A DNA stretch of 64,000 nucleotides, taken from Rhizobiaceae bacterium (GTDB lineage Bacteria; Pseudomonadota; Alphaproteobacteria; Rhizobiales; Rhizobiaceae). The notes under the pieces were generated by a model. It did no database searches, had not been told where the DNA came from, and saw nothing but the letters and a program-made list of their open reading frames with translations. A program made the translations under genes and the position numbers. Positions 34,329 to 43,845 of this stretch are shown in pieces. Numbering within the stretch: position 1 is the stretch's first letter; the number at the start of each line of letters is the position of its first letter. The stretch covers positions 213,542 through 277,541 of the forward strand of contig JARGOX010000003.1 in NCBI GenBank assembly GCA_029233925.1. Direction: 5' to 3'.

Positions 34329-34793
34329 ATGAGCCGCCCACCACTGCCCCCATTCAATCTGGATGCTGCCCACCTGAAAGTGCGTGCCGCCGAGGACGGA
34401 TGGAATTCCCGCAATCCAGCAAAGGTTACCCTTGCCTATACGCCTGACAGCCGGTGGCGAAATCGCCATGAGTTTCTGATCGGCCATGCCGCCATCGAGG
34501 CCTTTCTCACCGACAAGTGGCGCCGCGAGAACGACTACCGGTTGATCAAGGAATTATGGGCTTTCAGCGAAAACCGCATTGCCGTGCGCTTTGCCTATGA
34601 GTGGCGCAGTCATGATGGAAACTGGTTCCGTTCCTACGGCAACGAGAACTGGGAATTCGCGGCAAACGGCCTGATGAAGATCCGCATCGCCAGTATCAAC
34701 GATCTGCCCATCAGCAATGCACAACGGGCGCTTCAATGGCCTGCCGGTGCGCGCCCACTGGACCATCCCGGCCTGACCGAGCTGGGGCTTTAG
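34329..34793 (+). CDS. DUF1348 / NTF2-like protein
   Basis: A 154-residue cytosolic protein of the SnoaL/NTF2-like fold, with the family run [26 protein letters not shown] at about 20-45, [21 protein letters not shown], and [24 protein letters not shown]1348 members are widespread and often lie beside TetR or hydrolase genes, but the reaction is unknown. AGGAG precedes the ATG. It is followed after 19 bases by a flavin-fold gene and is probably repressed by the divergent TetR regulator. Confidence 0.9.
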   Translation: MSRPPLPPFNLDAAHLKVRAAEDGWNSRNPAKVTLAYTPDSRWRNRHEFLIGHAAIEAFLTDKWRRENDYRLIKELWAFSENRIAVRFAYEWRSHDGNWFRSYGNENWEFAANGLMKIRIASINDLPISNAQRALQWPAGARPLDHPGLTELGL

Positions 34794-34812
34794 AGCAAGG
34801 AAGGAAATCACC

Positions 34813-35436
34813 ATGTCACGCGCCTTTGCCGAAGTCGCCTTCACACCAAACGTGCAGGCCATACAGAAACAACATGGATCCGCCTCTTCCTATGCAGACT
34901 TTCTGCAACCCGATGTTGATCGCGAGGATCATCTTGGACCGGGCGAAATGGAATTCATTGCCCGGATGGATGGCTTCTTTCAGGCAACGATATCGCAATC
35001 CGGATGGCCCTATGTGCAATTTCGCGGTGGCCCGAAGGGCTTTCTCAAAGTCCTTGACAACCGCACGGTCGCCTATGCCGACTTTCGCGGCAATCGGCAA
35101 TATCTCAGCGTCGGAAATCTCACAGGTGATGATCGCATATCTCTCATTCTGGTCGATTATCCCAACCGCCGACGCCTGAAGATCTGGGGCCGTGCACGTA
35201 TCGTCGAGCCGCAAGACACTCTGACACAAAAGCTGCGTGATCCGGCCTATCGCGGCCTGGTAGAGCGCGCAGTGGTCATCACCATCGCGGCGCTGGACTG
35301 GAACTGTCCTGCCCATATTCCCCAACGCCTGACTTTGCAGGAAATGCAGCCGCATCTTGATGCGTTGCACAATGAGGTCGAACGGCTGAAAGCCGAAAAC
35401 AAACAATTGAGAGCATCAATTGGTTCCGACCTCTGA
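34813..35436 (+). CDS. Pyridoxamine 5'-phosphate oxidase-family protein
   Basis: A 207-residue split-barrel protein with the FMN-binding core at about 45-145: MEFIARMDGFFQATISQSGWPYVQFRGGPKGFLKVLD, ADFRGNRQYLSVGNL and ISLILVDYPNRRRLKIWGRAR. The C-terminus ends in a short coiled coil (HNEVERLKAENKQLRAS). It probably uses FMN or F420 in reduction of a small molecule rather than making pyridoxal phosphate. It sits between the DUF1348 and hydrolase genes with short gaps, suggesting one unit under TetR control. Confidence 0.87.
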   Translation: MSRAFAEVAFTPNVQAIQKQHGSASSYADFLQPDVDREDHLGPGEMEFIARMDGFFQATISQSGWPYVQFRGGPKGFLKVLDNRTVAYADFRGNRQYLSVGNLTGDDRISLILVDYPNRRRLKIWGRARIVEPQDTLTQKLRDPAYRGLVERAVVITIAALDWNCPAHIPQRLTLQEMQPHLDALHNEVERLKAENKQLRASIGSDL

Positions 35437-35468
35437 CCCGGTGCATTCATCAAAACGGAGAACACGAC

Positions 35469-36470
35469 ATGAAACATTTTTCAAAATCCACACTGGGCGC
35501 TGGCCTTTTTGCTCTGGCGCTTGCCCTGCCCGTCATCCTGCCAACACCAGCCCATACAATTGACGGCGCCTCCCTGGCGCACGTGAACGCCCCCCTCGCA
35601 CCGTTGCACAAAGTGTCTCATCATTTTGAAGCCATCGACAATATCGAGATCGCCTATCGCGAATCCGGAGACCCTTTGAAGCCGACCGTTCTGCTTTTGC
35701 ACGGTTTCCCGACCTCGTCACATATGTTCCGTCAACTGATCCCCGCGCTGGCAGAAAAATATCACGTTATTGCGCCCGACTACCCCGGTTTCGGTGCCTC
35801 ACAAATGCCCTCACCAAAGGAATTCGATTATTCGTTCGCCCATATCGCCGAGATGATGACCCAGCTTCTCGATCGCAAAGGCATCAGCGAATATGCGGTC
35901 TATCTGATGGACTACGGCGCGCCGGTGGGCTTTCGGATGTTTGCCGAGCATCCCGAACGGGTAACCGGTTTCATTATCCAGAATGGCAACGCCTATGAAG
36001 AGGGCCTGGGTGAATTCTGGGATCCCATCAAGGCCTATTGGGCCGATCCATCGACGAAAAATGGAGACAAATTGCGCGGTTTCCTGACGCTGGATGCCAC
36101 AAAATGGCAATTCACCCACGGCACACAGCAGCCCGAACAGATCAGTCCTGACAATTTCTGGCACGTACAATATCTGCTTGATCGTCCGGGAAACCAGGAA
36201 ATCCAGCTGAAAATGTTTCTCGATTATGGCACCAATGTCGGCGAATATCCCAAATGGCAGGCACTTTTTCGTCAGCACCAGACACCGACCTTGCTGATGT
36301 GGGGAAAGAACGACCATATTTTCCCGGCAAATGGCGCTCATCCCTACAAGCGCGATCTGGACGATGTCGAATTCCACCTTCTGGACACCGGCCATTTTGC
36401 ACTTGAGGAATACGGCAATGAGATTGCCGGCCGGATGATCACTTTTCTTGATCGCACCAGCCAGCAATAG
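35469..36470 (+). CDS. Exported alpha/beta hydrolase (haloalkane dehalogenase/epoxide hydrolase-like)
   Basis: Hydrolase of 333 residues with an N-terminal signal peptide (about 1-30). The oxyanion region is LLLHGFPTSSHMF (75-87), and the nucleophile appears to be D148 in VYLMDYGAPVGF. The acid is the aspartate in WGKNDHIFP and the base the histidine in DTGHFALEE. An aspartate nucleophile points to the dehalogenase/epoxide hydrolase group rather than to esterases. Third gene of the TetR-controlled unit, 32 bases after the flavin-fold gene. Substrate unknown. Confidence 0.88.
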   Translation: MKHFSKSTLGAGLFALALALPVILPTPAHTIDGASLAHVNAPLAPLHKVSHHFEAIDNIEIAYRESGDPLKPTVLLLHGFPTSSHMFRQLIPALAEKYHVIAPDYPGFGASQMPSPKEFDYSFAHIAEMMTQLLDRKGISEYAVYLMDYGAPVGFRMFAEHPERVTGFIIQNGNAYEEGLGEFWDPIKAYWADPSTKNGDKLRGFLTLDATKWQFTHGTQQPEQISPDNFWHVQYLLDRPGNQEIQLKMFLDYGTNVGEYPKWQALFRQHQTPTLLMWGKNDHIFPANGAHPYKRDLDDVEFHLLDTGHFALEEYGNEIAGRMITFLDRTSQQ

Positions 36471-36638
36471 AACCGGACCGTGAAAAACTGACCCAGGCTC
36501 TGCAACGCATTTGTGGTGCCTGGGCCGTGGGCTTTTGCACCCGGAGATTTTTTGGGCAGGCGATAATGCAGGCGAGAGATATTGCAGGCGAGGTATATTC
36601 TAGGCTATCGGTATGCCACACCAACACGGAAAGCTGAC

Positions 36639-38135
36639 ATGACCCAAGCCTCGACCCTCAAGCTGGATGCTGCCGACAATATTGCGGTCGCCCTTGCCGA
36701 TATTGCGGCGTCTACGCCCGTTGCAGACGGCAGCCCCACCACTGAAGATATCGGTCGCGGCCACAAGATAGCGCTCAGGGCAATTGCGACAGGCGACCCG
36801 GTGATCAAATTTGGACAGATCATCGGCTGCGCGACGAAACCCATTGCCGCCGGCGCGCTGATCCACAGCCACAATCTTGCCATGGAAGGGCTTCGCCGCG
36901 AATCCGCAGACATCATCACGCAGCCTCCAGCGATGCCCGCACGTCGGCATTTCGATGGCTATCAGCGCGCAGGCGGTGCAGTGGGAACGCGCAATTATAT
37001 CGGCATCATTGCCAGCGTGAATTGTTCGACCACGGTCTGCAGCATGATCGCCAGTGAGGCCAACCGGCTGCTCTTGCCGCGCTTTCCCAATGTCGACGGA
37101 TTTGTTGCCATCATTCATGATCAGGGCTGCGGCATCAACAATGCCGGTGAGGGATTTAATCTGCTGCGCCGCACGATTGGCGGGTTTTGCCGCCATGCCA
37201 ATTTTGGTGGTGTCTTGCTGATCGGACTTGGTTGCGAAGTCAATCAGATTTCCCTCTATGCAGCCGCCAGCCATGGCGCGACCATCAAGTCCTTCAATAT
37301 CCAGGATGCGGGCGGTTCGCGCTCTGCCGTGCGCCTGGCATTGGAACAGCTTGAGGAGGTCGCAGCCAAAGCCAATCAGGCTGTCCGGACACAGGTTTCC
37401 GTCGAGAAACTGACCGTGGGTTTGCAATGCGGCGGATCCGACGGCTTTTCCGGCATCACTGCCAACCCGGCTCTTGGCCGCGCCGTTGATCGGCTGGTAC
37501 GCGCCGGTGGAACCGCGCTGCTTTCAGAGACTCCGGAGATTTACGGCGCGGAACACCTGTTGACCGCCCGCGCCAGTGAGCCCGTCGCCCGGCAGCTCAA
37601 TGAGCTGATCGCCTGGTGGGAGAATTATGCGGCAAACAACAATGCATCGCTGGACAACAATCCGTCGCCCGGCAACAAGCGCGGCGGCCTGACGACAATA
37701 CTTGAAAAATCCCTTGGCGCTGTTGCCAAGGGCGGCAGTGCGCCCCTGTCAGCGGTGACCGGCTACGCCGAACCGGCAAAGACCAATGGCCTGATATTCA
37801 TGGACAGCCCTGGCTATGATCCCGTTTCGGCCACCGGACAGGTGGCAGCCGGCGCCAACATGATTGCCTTTACCACAGGCCGTGGCTCCTGCTTCGGCTG
37901 CCGGCCGACGCCATCAATCAAGATCTCCAGCAGTTCTGATCTCTACCGGCAGATGGAAGAGGACATGGACGTCAACGCCGGCACGATCGTCGATGGAACG
38001 GCCTCCATCGACGAGGTTGGCGAAGAGATTTACAACACGCTGCTGGATGTTGCCTCCGGCGCGCAGAGCAAAAGCGAATTGTTCGGCTATGGCGACAATG
38101 AATTTGTGCCCTGGCGCATCGGGGCAGTTCTTTAA
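36639..38135 (+). CDS. uxaA: UxaA-family dehydratase (altronate/galactarate type)
   Basis: A 498-residue protein with an N-terminal SAF domain (about 10-95: NIAVALADIA, GHKIALRAIATGDPVIKFGQIIG) and the large C-terminal dehydratase domain with RAGGAVGTRNYIGII, VDGFVAIIHDQGCGIN and FTTGRGSCFGCRPTPSIKIS. UxaA converts D-altronate to 2-keto-3-deoxygluconate in galacturonate breakdown using iron or manganese; galactarate dehydratase is a close alternative. I used the ATG at 36639 with GGAAAG upstream. It is separate from the other hexuronate genes of the window at 53-58 kb. Confidence 0.85.
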   Translation: MTQASTLKLDAADNIAVALADIAASTPVADGSPTTEDIGRGHKIALRAIATGDPVIKFGQIIGCATKPIAAGALIHSHNLAMEGLRRESADIITQPPAMPARRHFDGYQRAGGAVGTRNYIGIIASVNCSTTVCSMIASEANRLLLPRFPNVDGFVAIIHDQGCGINNAGEGFNLLRRTIGGFCRHANFGGVLLIGLGCEVNQISLYAAASHGATIKSFNIQDAGGSRSAVRLALEQLEEVAAKANQAVRTQVSVEKLTVGLQCGGSDGFSGITANPALGRAVDRLVRAGGTALLSETPEIYGAEHLLTARASEPVARQLNELIAWWENYAANNNASLDNNPSPGNKRGGLTTILEKSLGAVAKGGSAPLSAVTGYAEPAKTNGLIFMDSPGYDPVSATGQVAAGANMIAFTTGRGSCFGCRPTPSIKISSSSDLYRQMEEDMDVNAGTIVDGTASIDEVGEEIYNTLLDVASGAQSKSELFGYGDNEFVPWRIGAVL

Positions 38136-38142
38136 GAAATCG

Positions 38143-39549
38143 TCACATCAGAACTGTCTGGATATCGGTGTATTCGGCGAGTCCCTCTTCGCCGAACTCA
38201 ACACCGATGCCCGACCGCTTGACCCCGCCAAACGGCGCATTGGGTTGAATGGCCCCATGTTTGTTGATCCACACTGATCCGCATTCCAAGCGTGATGCCA
38301 CCGCCTTCGCTGCCTCGATGTCCTTCGACCAGACCGAGCCGCCGAGGCCATTTTCCGAAGCATTGGCAGCAGCAATGGCATCTTCCATATCCCGGTACCG
38401 CAAGACGGGCAGGGCCGGACCGAACTGCTCTTCAACAACCAGCGGCGCGTCAGCAGGCAGGTCCGCGACGATCGTCACCGGGTAAAACAGCCCCTCGCCC
38501 GGCGCACCACCCAAAAGGACGCGTCCCTTGGTTGCCGCATCCGCGACCAGCCGGGACACCGTGTCGAATTGCTTCTGGTTGTTGATTGGACCGAGGGCGG
38601 CGTTTTCGTCCAGCCCATCGCCCATGGGCACGCCACGGGCATAATCCACAAGCGCATCACAGACCGCATCATGGATACTGTCATGCACGTAAAGCCGTTT
38701 CATCGCGGCGCAGGTCTGGCCATTGTTGATGAAAGCACCCCAGAACAGCCCTTCGGCGATCTCTTTGGGATCACAATCCGGCAGCACAATGGCCGCATCA
38801 TTGCCGCCCATCTCCAGAGTCAGCCGCTTCATGGTCGCGGCGGCAGACTGCATGATTTTCTCACCGGTTGCGCAGGACCCTGTAAACACGATCTTTCGAA
38901 TATCCGGATGCACGGCCATTGCTGCGCCAATGTTAAAAAGTGCGTCATCCGACGCGACAGCATTGACGACGCCGTGCGGCAGCACCTCGTTCATCAATTC
39001 CACCGCACGCAGGGTCGACAAGGGCGTATAGGGTGAAGGCTTGATCACAATTGTATTGCCGGTGCGCAGCGCTGGCATGATGTGCCAGATCGCAATCATC
39101 ACTGGCCAGTTCCATGGGGTAATCGAGCCGACCACGCCCAACGGCTTTCGGTGCAATTCCACCCGGCCCGCTTCATCATCCTGAAGCACCTTGACGGGCA
39201 GACTGAGCCCCGCCGTATGGCCCGCCCAGGCCTGGGCGCCTCCCATTTCAAAACGGGAGCCAAGTCCGTTGAGTGGCTTTCCCTGTTCAGCTGTAATCAA
39301 TTGCGCCAGCTCTTCAGCGTGTTCGGCAAGTTTGGCCGTTACGGCCTCACAGGCACCCTGCCGTTCCGCGTCGCTGGTCGCAGACCAGGCTGGAAAAGCC
39401 GCTTTGGCAGCTGCGACCGCTGCATCAAGATCTGCTTGCGAAGCATTCGGCGCATGCCCCACCGCAGCCCCGGTCGACGGATTCGTGACTGTGAAACTCT
39501 GCCTGGCGGCAATTTTCTGCCCACCAATGATCATTGCGAAATCCTGCAT
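38143..39549 (-). CDS. NAD(P)-dependent aldehyde dehydrogenase
   Basis: Aldehyde dehydrogenase of 468 residues. The Rossmann lysine is K170 (IVIKPSPYTP), the general base E246 (LEMGGNDA) and the catalytic cysteine C280 (NNGQTCAAMKR). It ends in EFGEEGLAEYTDIQTVLM, as in many ALDHs of aromatic and amine catabolism. It is the last gene of a leftward unit with a styrene/indole-type monooxygenase, so an arylacetaldehyde is a likely substrate. GAGGGAG stands before the start. It converges on the uxaA gene with seven bases between the stops. Confidence 0.9.
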   Translation of the reverse strand: MQDFAMIIGGQKIAARQSFTVTNPSTGAAVGHAPNASQADLDAAVAAAKAAFPAWSATSDAERQGACEAVTAKLAEHAEELAQLITAEQGKPLNGLGSRFEMGGAQAWAGHTAGLSLPVKVLQDDEAGRVELHRKPLGVVGSITPWNWPVMIAIWHIMPALRTGNTIVIKPSPYTPLSTLRAVELMNEVLPHGVVNAVASDDALFNIGAAMAVHPDIRKIVFTGSCATGEKIMQSAAATMKRLTLEMGGNDAAIVLPDCDPKEIAEGLFWGAFINNGQTCAAMKRLYVHDSIHDAVCDALVDYARGVPMGDGLDENAALGPINNQKQFDTVSRLVADAATKGRVLLGGAPGEGLFYPVTIVADLPADAPLVVEEQFGPALPVLRYRDMEDAIAAANASENGLGGSVWSKDIEAAKAVASRLECGSVWINKHGAIQPNAPFGGVKRSGIGVEFGEEGLAEYTDIQTVLM

Positions 39550-39585
39550 GCTCTTCTCCCTCGATTGATTGATGTCGGATGCCTG

Positions 39586-40107
39586 TCAATAGGCCAGATT
39601 TCGAATGGGTGTTCCCGGTCCACTGCAAAATTCACTGCCGAAAAAGGCCAGCGGTTCACCCTCTTCGTGGCGGCACCATCGAACCTGCCCGATCAGCAGC
39701 CTGTGATCTGCCACTTCGACCGAGCGCAGAACATCGCAGGCGAAAACGGCAAGGGCGCCCGGAAGAACAGCAAAGTCGCTCTCATTGTGCAGAGCCGGTG
39801 GATTTCCCGCCACCTGTTTGCCGGAAAAGTGCCAGGAGGCATCGAGCGACGCAGCCCCCAGAACGCTGACGCAATAGCGCCCTGAGGCCTCGACGGCAGA
39901 CAATGTCCGGCCGTGCTTCAACGAGATCAGCACAATTGGCGGGGTCAGCGAAACCGTGACGAAGCTGTTGGCCGTCATGCCGATCGGCCGGCCGTCTTCA
40001 TTGATCGCACCGACCACGGTTACGCCGGTTGTAAAGCGTGCCGCAGCCTTGCGAAACCCTGTCGCGTCAGGGCGATGCGTCAGGTCTCTATTATCGGAAA
40101 ATTGCAT
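39586..40107 (-). CDS. Flavin reductase, HpaC/StyB-like small component
   Basis: NAD(P)H:flavin oxidoreductase of 173 residues. The family core FTTGVTVVGAINEDGRPIGMTANSFVTVSLTPPIVLIS (about 27-64) and HRLLIGQVRWCRHEEGEPLAFFGSEF are clear. It should supply reduced FAD to the StyA-like oxygenase encoded two genes upstream. Its start lies inside the end of the EthD-like gene by 28 bases, which implies tight coupling. Confidence 0.92.
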   Translation of the reverse strand: MQFSDNRDLTHRPDATGFRKAAARFTTGVTVVGAINEDGRPIGMTANSFVTVSLTPPIVLISLKHGRTLSAVEASGRYCVSVLGAASLDASWHFSGKQVAGNPPALHNESDFAVLPGALAVFACDVLRSVEVADHRLLIGQVRWCRHEEGEPLAFFGSEFCSGPGTPIRNLAY

Positions 40108-40382
40108 AAAACGGCCCCTTCGGGTGCATAATTGGGCACATCTGCTGCCACTTTGGCACCTATGTCCGATTGCAACGCTGCGCCCATGGCAGCGGCATCT
40201 TCAAAATAGGCCTGAAAGATGCAGAACGGCGCGTCGCCGGGGCCCATAGGCTCCGGGAATGCATAGTTTGCCTTGATCAGGCCCGGCAGGGTTAGCGCCA
40301 GGGGGACGTGCTTTTCGACGTAATATGAACGGAAAGCGTCCGGATCGTCGGGCGTTGAATAGAGGACTGTCAGACAATGCAT
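40080..40382 (-). CDS. EthD-family protein of the monooxygenase cluster
   Basis: A 100-residue protein of the dimeric ferredoxin-like fold: HCLTVLYSTPDDPDAFRSYYVEKHVPLALTLPGL is the EthD pattern, and a C-terminal beta strand (CNFPIIE) completes the domain. AAGGAG is six bases before the ATG at 40382, so the longer frame is not used. EthD-like proteins in catabolic clusters are accessory or act on reactive quinone-like products. Placed between the oxygenase and its reductase, it may handle the epoxide or its product. The role is inferred. Confidence 0.87.
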   Translation of the reverse strand: MHCLTVLYSTPDDPDAFRSYYVEKHVPLALTLPGLIKANYAFPEPMGPGDAPFCIFQAYFEDAAAMGAALQSDIGAKVAADVPNYAPEGAVLCNFPIIET

Positions 40383-40462
40383 TGTTGGCTCCTTGAGGCA
40401 AAGGCCGAGCCTTCCCAAAAGCCGATTGGCAAATGGCAGACTCGACAATGGTCATGATAGGA

Positions 40463-41716
40463 TCAAGCGGCCTGCTGCGCCATATGGCTGTCGATCCACG
40501 CATGGATACGTTTCTCGCTCGCCAGATTGTCCCAGGTTCGCTCGGGATGATTGAAATTCTCAGTAAATTCGTCACACAGCTCACGGTTTTGCGACATGGA
40601 AAAGATCAATCGTCCCATCGCTTCGGAGGGCGGCTGCAACATCAGATTGGTCCAGCGCGACGCGGCCAGGACACGATCCTCGCGCCTTTGGTCCACAACC
40701 TCACAGAAACGGGCATCGAAGACGGTGCTTTCTACAATGGCCTGACCGAGAACGAAGGCTGCATAGGACGCTATATTCGCGCCCTGCCCCATCATCGGAT
40801 CAACCACCGAGTGGACGTCGCCCAGCGCAATGACGCATTTGTCATCATCAAAGGATGCAGAAGACTGGCGCACGGTCGGCACGACTGCCCCCTGCAGCAC
40901 ATCCTGCTGACCTGCAACGCCAAAGCGATGCGTATCAATTCTGTTGTAGGTATGGGTGTGGTGCTTTTCCAACTTGTCGAGGATGGTCTGACGGAAGGCA
41001 GCCGGATCGGCATCATGGTTCAGCGATACCAGATCGGCCATATCGCCGCCGGGCACATTTTCCATCAAAAGAGCGGTTTTCATGCCATCATGAGTGAGCG
41101 TCGGTATGACAATCATTTCACCATGACCGGGCGAGACAGAAAGTGTCACACCCCTCGGGTCAGCCTGCCCCGGGGCCCCATGGTCCACACCGTCCCAAAG
41201 CCCGACGCACAAAAGCCGTTGTGGCTGGCTGTAGGGCGTATGCTCGGGCCGGTGCTGGAACAATCGTCCCAAGGGCCCTTTTCCGGTCGAGACCACCAAC
41301 AGGTCAAACCGTGACACAATGCCAGCGACATCATTTTCCTGAATGGTTCTGTATTCAATCCGCCCGCCGCGATCGGTGAAATCACGCATCAATGCCGGAA
41401 GATAGAGCCGATAATCCACGGCCCGGCTGGGTTTTTTGAAAGCCCCACGAAACAACAGGGGACCATCGGGCATGTTGAAGAAATGATCATGATGGTGGTA
41501 GATCAGGTCCGGATCGTCCCAATGGTTCACGCCCAGCGCGTTCTCACGGGCGATGGTCACGCTGTGATGGGCAACCGTGTTCATCAAACGCCCGGATGCC
41601 ACGTCTTCCGGATCTCGATCCGTAATGACAGTCGCTTCAATGCCATGTTTCTGCAGATAAAGCGCCAGGTGAAGGCCTGCGATGCCTGCACCGATAATTC
41701 CAATGGACTTGTTCAT
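40463..41716 (-). CDS. Styrene/indole monooxygenase-like FAD oxygenase (StyA-type)
   Basis: Group E flavoprotein monooxygenase of 417 residues. The FAD motif IGIIGAGIAGLHLALYLQKHG begins at about 5. SGRLMNTVAHHSVTIARE near 41-58 is the StyA/IndA hallmark, and GDVHSVVDPMMGQGANIASY near 293-312 is the second FAD-contact motif. It uses FADH2 from a separate reductase to epoxidise styrene or indole-type vinyl aromatics; the cluster with reductase and ALDH supports this. Whether styrene or indole is the natural substrate cannot be read here. It diverges from a LysR gene. Confidence 0.9.
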   Translation of the reverse strand: MNKSIGIIGAGIAGLHLALYLQKHGIEATVITDRDPEDVASGRLMNTVAHHSVTIARENALGVNHWDDPDLIYHHHDHFFNMPDGPLLFRGAFKKPSRAVDYRLYLPALMRDFTDRGGRIEYRTIQENDVAGIVSRFDLLVVSTGKGPLGRLFQHRPEHTPYSQPQRLLCVGLWDGVDHGAPGQADPRGVTLSVSPGHGEMIVIPTLTHDGMKTALLMENVPGGDMADLVSLNHDADPAAFRQTILDKLEKHHTHTYNRIDTHRFGVAGQQDVLQGAVVPTVRQSSASFDDDKCVIALGDVHSVVDPMMGQGANIASYAAFVLGQAIVESTVFDARFCEVVDQRREDRVLAASRWTNLMLQPPSEAMGRLIFSMSQNRELCDEFTENFNHPERTWDNLASEKRIHAWIDSHMAQQAA

Positions 41717-41808
41717 GGGTTCCCTCCTTCATTTTTTGAAAGCATAGACCGGAGGTTTAAATCTGTATATGGAATGTCAAGAATAGAACTTATTCCGGAT
41801 GGGAATAC

Positions 41809-42702
41809 ATGGATCGCATCGACTTGCTCAGGACTTTCGTTCGGGTCATGGAAACCGGCAGTTTTTCACTGGTCGCCGAACAGCTGGAAATCGGCCAGCC
41901 AGCCGTCAGCAAGCGCATCGCACTGCTGGAAAACGAGTTCCGCACCCAGCTTTTTGTGCGCAGCACCCGCGCTTTGCGGCCGACATCTGAGGCAGAGGGC
42001 ATCTTGAAGGTGGCAAGGGAAATTCTCTCCGCCTATGACAATGTGATGGCCCATGAGGCCCCTTCACCACCGCTCCCCACCGGCACATTGCGCATCGCCG
42101 TACCAACCTCCTTTGGCCGCAATTATTTCAGCAAAATCTTCACTGAGTATCGCAGGCGTTATCCCGATGTGCGGCTCGATATCCATTGTTCAGAGGACTA
42201 TGTCGACCTGGTGGGAACGGGAACGGAACTGGCGCTTCGCATCGGCAGCCTCAGTTCAAGTGCCTTGATCGCCCGCCGCATCGGGTCGGTGAAACGCCTG
42301 CTGGTGGCCTCTCCCGAACTCTTCCGGAAAAACCCGCCACCGCTGCTGCCTGAGCACCTGGCCGGGCTGCCGTGCATTTCCTATGCGCGGCTGACGCCCC
42401 AGAACCAATGGGTGTTTGAATCCGAAACCGGGCGCCATGTGGTGTTGATCAACCCGAGCATCATCTGTGATGAAGCCGATGTCATGACCGAAGCGACACT
42501 TGAGGGACTGGGCTTTGCCATATTGCCCAGCTGGTGCGCCCGCAAGCCCATTGAGGAAGGCAGGCTTGTCGAGGTTCTGCCCGACTATTCCGTTCCCTCG
42601 CTACCCATGCAAATCGTTCTGCCCGATTCCCGCTGGAAATCAGATCGCGCCCGCCTGTTTCGCGATCTGGTCGTCGAACTCTCGGATGATTTGTATCTTT
42701 GA
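41809..42702 (+). CDS. LysR-family regulator of the monooxygenase cluster
   Basis: A 297-residue LysR-type activator with the N-terminal winged helix (RIDLLRTFVRVMETGSFSLVAEQLEIGQPAVSKRIALLE, about 2-40) and a substrate-binding C-terminal domain from about 90. It diverges from the StyA-like gene with 92 bases between them, so it is the natural regulator of that unit. The subgroup is that of aromatic- and quinone-responsive regulators. Its effector may be the vinyl aromatic or its oxide. It is followed by a convergent gene with a 58-base gap. Confidence 0.9.
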   Translation: MDRIDLLRTFVRVMETGSFSLVAEQLEIGQPAVSKRIALLENEFRTQLFVRSTRALRPTSEAEGILKVAREILSAYDNVMAHEAPSPPLPTGTLRIAVPTSFGRNYFSKIFTEYRRRYPDVRLDIHCSEDYVDLVGTGTELALRIGSLSSSALIARRIGSVKRLLVASPELFRKNPPPLLPEHLAGLPCISYARLTPQNQWVFESETGRHVVLINPSIICDEADVMTEATLEGLGFAILPSWCARKPIEEGRLVEVLPDYSVPSLPMQIVLPDSRWKSDRARLFRDLVVELSDDLYL

Positions 42703-42760
42703 AACGTCCTGGCAATGGTTCCTGCCATACTGCCTGCACCGGTCAGCGCGGGTTCTTTAC

Positions 42761-43837
42761 TCATGGAAGCAGGGCCAGGGTGCGTTTCTCCATGGCTGAA
42801 CGTGCTGCCGTGTCCACAATCCGCTGGCCGACAAGACCGATCGCGGGATCCAGAGGGCCAGTGATAGGCGCGCCGGTTCCTATGCAATGCAGGACGTATT
42901 CGATTGCATTGCGCCGCCCTTGCGGTAGCCGGTCGACAGGCACCGGCGTTGGTGTCGGTTCTGTCCGCGTCTGAACCGTCACATGATCGGCGTAGTCGGG
43001 ACTGGCAATGGTGCCCTGGGTGCCGACAAAGGCAAATCCGCAGGTCGGCTGTGGCTGGATCATCCATGGATCTGTGAAGGTGCCCCAGCGGGTTTCCATT
43101 TTCGAAAGTCCCCGGGCGTAACGGCATATGGTGATGGAGTGCTGATCGACTTCAATCCCCGGCGCCTCATCGATAACGGATGTAACCTCCAGAGGCGCCG
43201 CACCATCCATGTACCAGGTGCCCAGCGTTGCGCCATAGCCAAGGTAATCCAGCAGACTGCCGCCACCCGATGCCTTTTTGTACCACCAGCTATCCGGCTT
43301 TTGCCGCTCGACTTCGTCAGCGCTCACCTCAACCTTGTCGGCCAGATGATAAAGCGGTCCGCGGTTGCCGTCGTAGAAGTGAACCTCGATCAGGTCGCCA
43401 ATCATGCCTTCATCAATCAGCCGTTTGGCTGTCAGATGGCTTTCCACCCACGCCAGAGGCCAATTGATCGCCATCAGCTTGCCGGTGCCGTCCATGGCGG
43501 CCAACATCCGCCGTGCATCCGCAATTGACCCGGCAAAAGGTTTTTCAACGAAGACGTTTGTGTTGTAAGCGGCCAGACGTTCCGTGTAATCGGCGTGATC
43601 TGCAGTCGCAGCACAAAGGATAGCCAGATCCGGCTGCGTGGCCGACATGCAGGCATCAAAATCGGTAAACACACGGTCTGCCGGGATGGCGAAATTTTCA
43701 ATCGCGCTGGCCATTTGTTTTGGATCCGGATCATAAATTCCGGCAATTTCAGCCTCGGGATGGTCATGGACCATGCGCAGCAGATCACCCATATGCATAT
43801 GGTCAAAGCTGATACCGACAACCCTGTATTTCGACAT
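42761..43837 (-). CDS. Gfo/Idh/MocA-family oxidoreductase
   Basis: A 358-residue NAD(P)-dependent dehydrogenase of the Gfo/Idh/MocA family, with an N-terminal Rossmann domain (RVVGISFDHMHMGDLLRMV in place of a standard GxGxxG), the EKPF loop VFVEKPFAGSIADAR and a C-terminal substrate domain. It is the last gene of the leftward sugar operon, nine bases after the permease. The ATG at 43837 has AGGA upstream; the longer open frame only reads through the permease in another frame. It probably oxidises a sugar or inositol derivative. The substrate is unknown. Confidence 0.87.
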   Translation of the reverse strand: MSKYRVVGISFDHMHMGDLLRMVHDHPEAEIAGIYDPDPKQMASAIENFAIPADRVFTDFDACMSATQPDLAILCAATADHADYTERLAAYNTNVFVEKPFAGSIADARRMLAAMDGTGKLMAINWPLAWVESHLTAKRLIDEGMIGDLIEVHFYDGNRGPLYHLADKVEVSADEVERQKPDSWWYKKASGGGSLLDYLGYGATLGTWYMDGAAPLEVTSVIDEAPGIEVDQHSITICRYARGLSKMETRWGTFTDPWMIQPQPTCGFAFVGTQGTIASPDYADHVTVQTRTEPTPTPVPVDRLPQGRRNAIEYVLHCIGTGAPITGPLDPAIGLVGQRIVDTAARSAMEKRTLALLP

Positions 43838-43845
43838 AATTTTTC

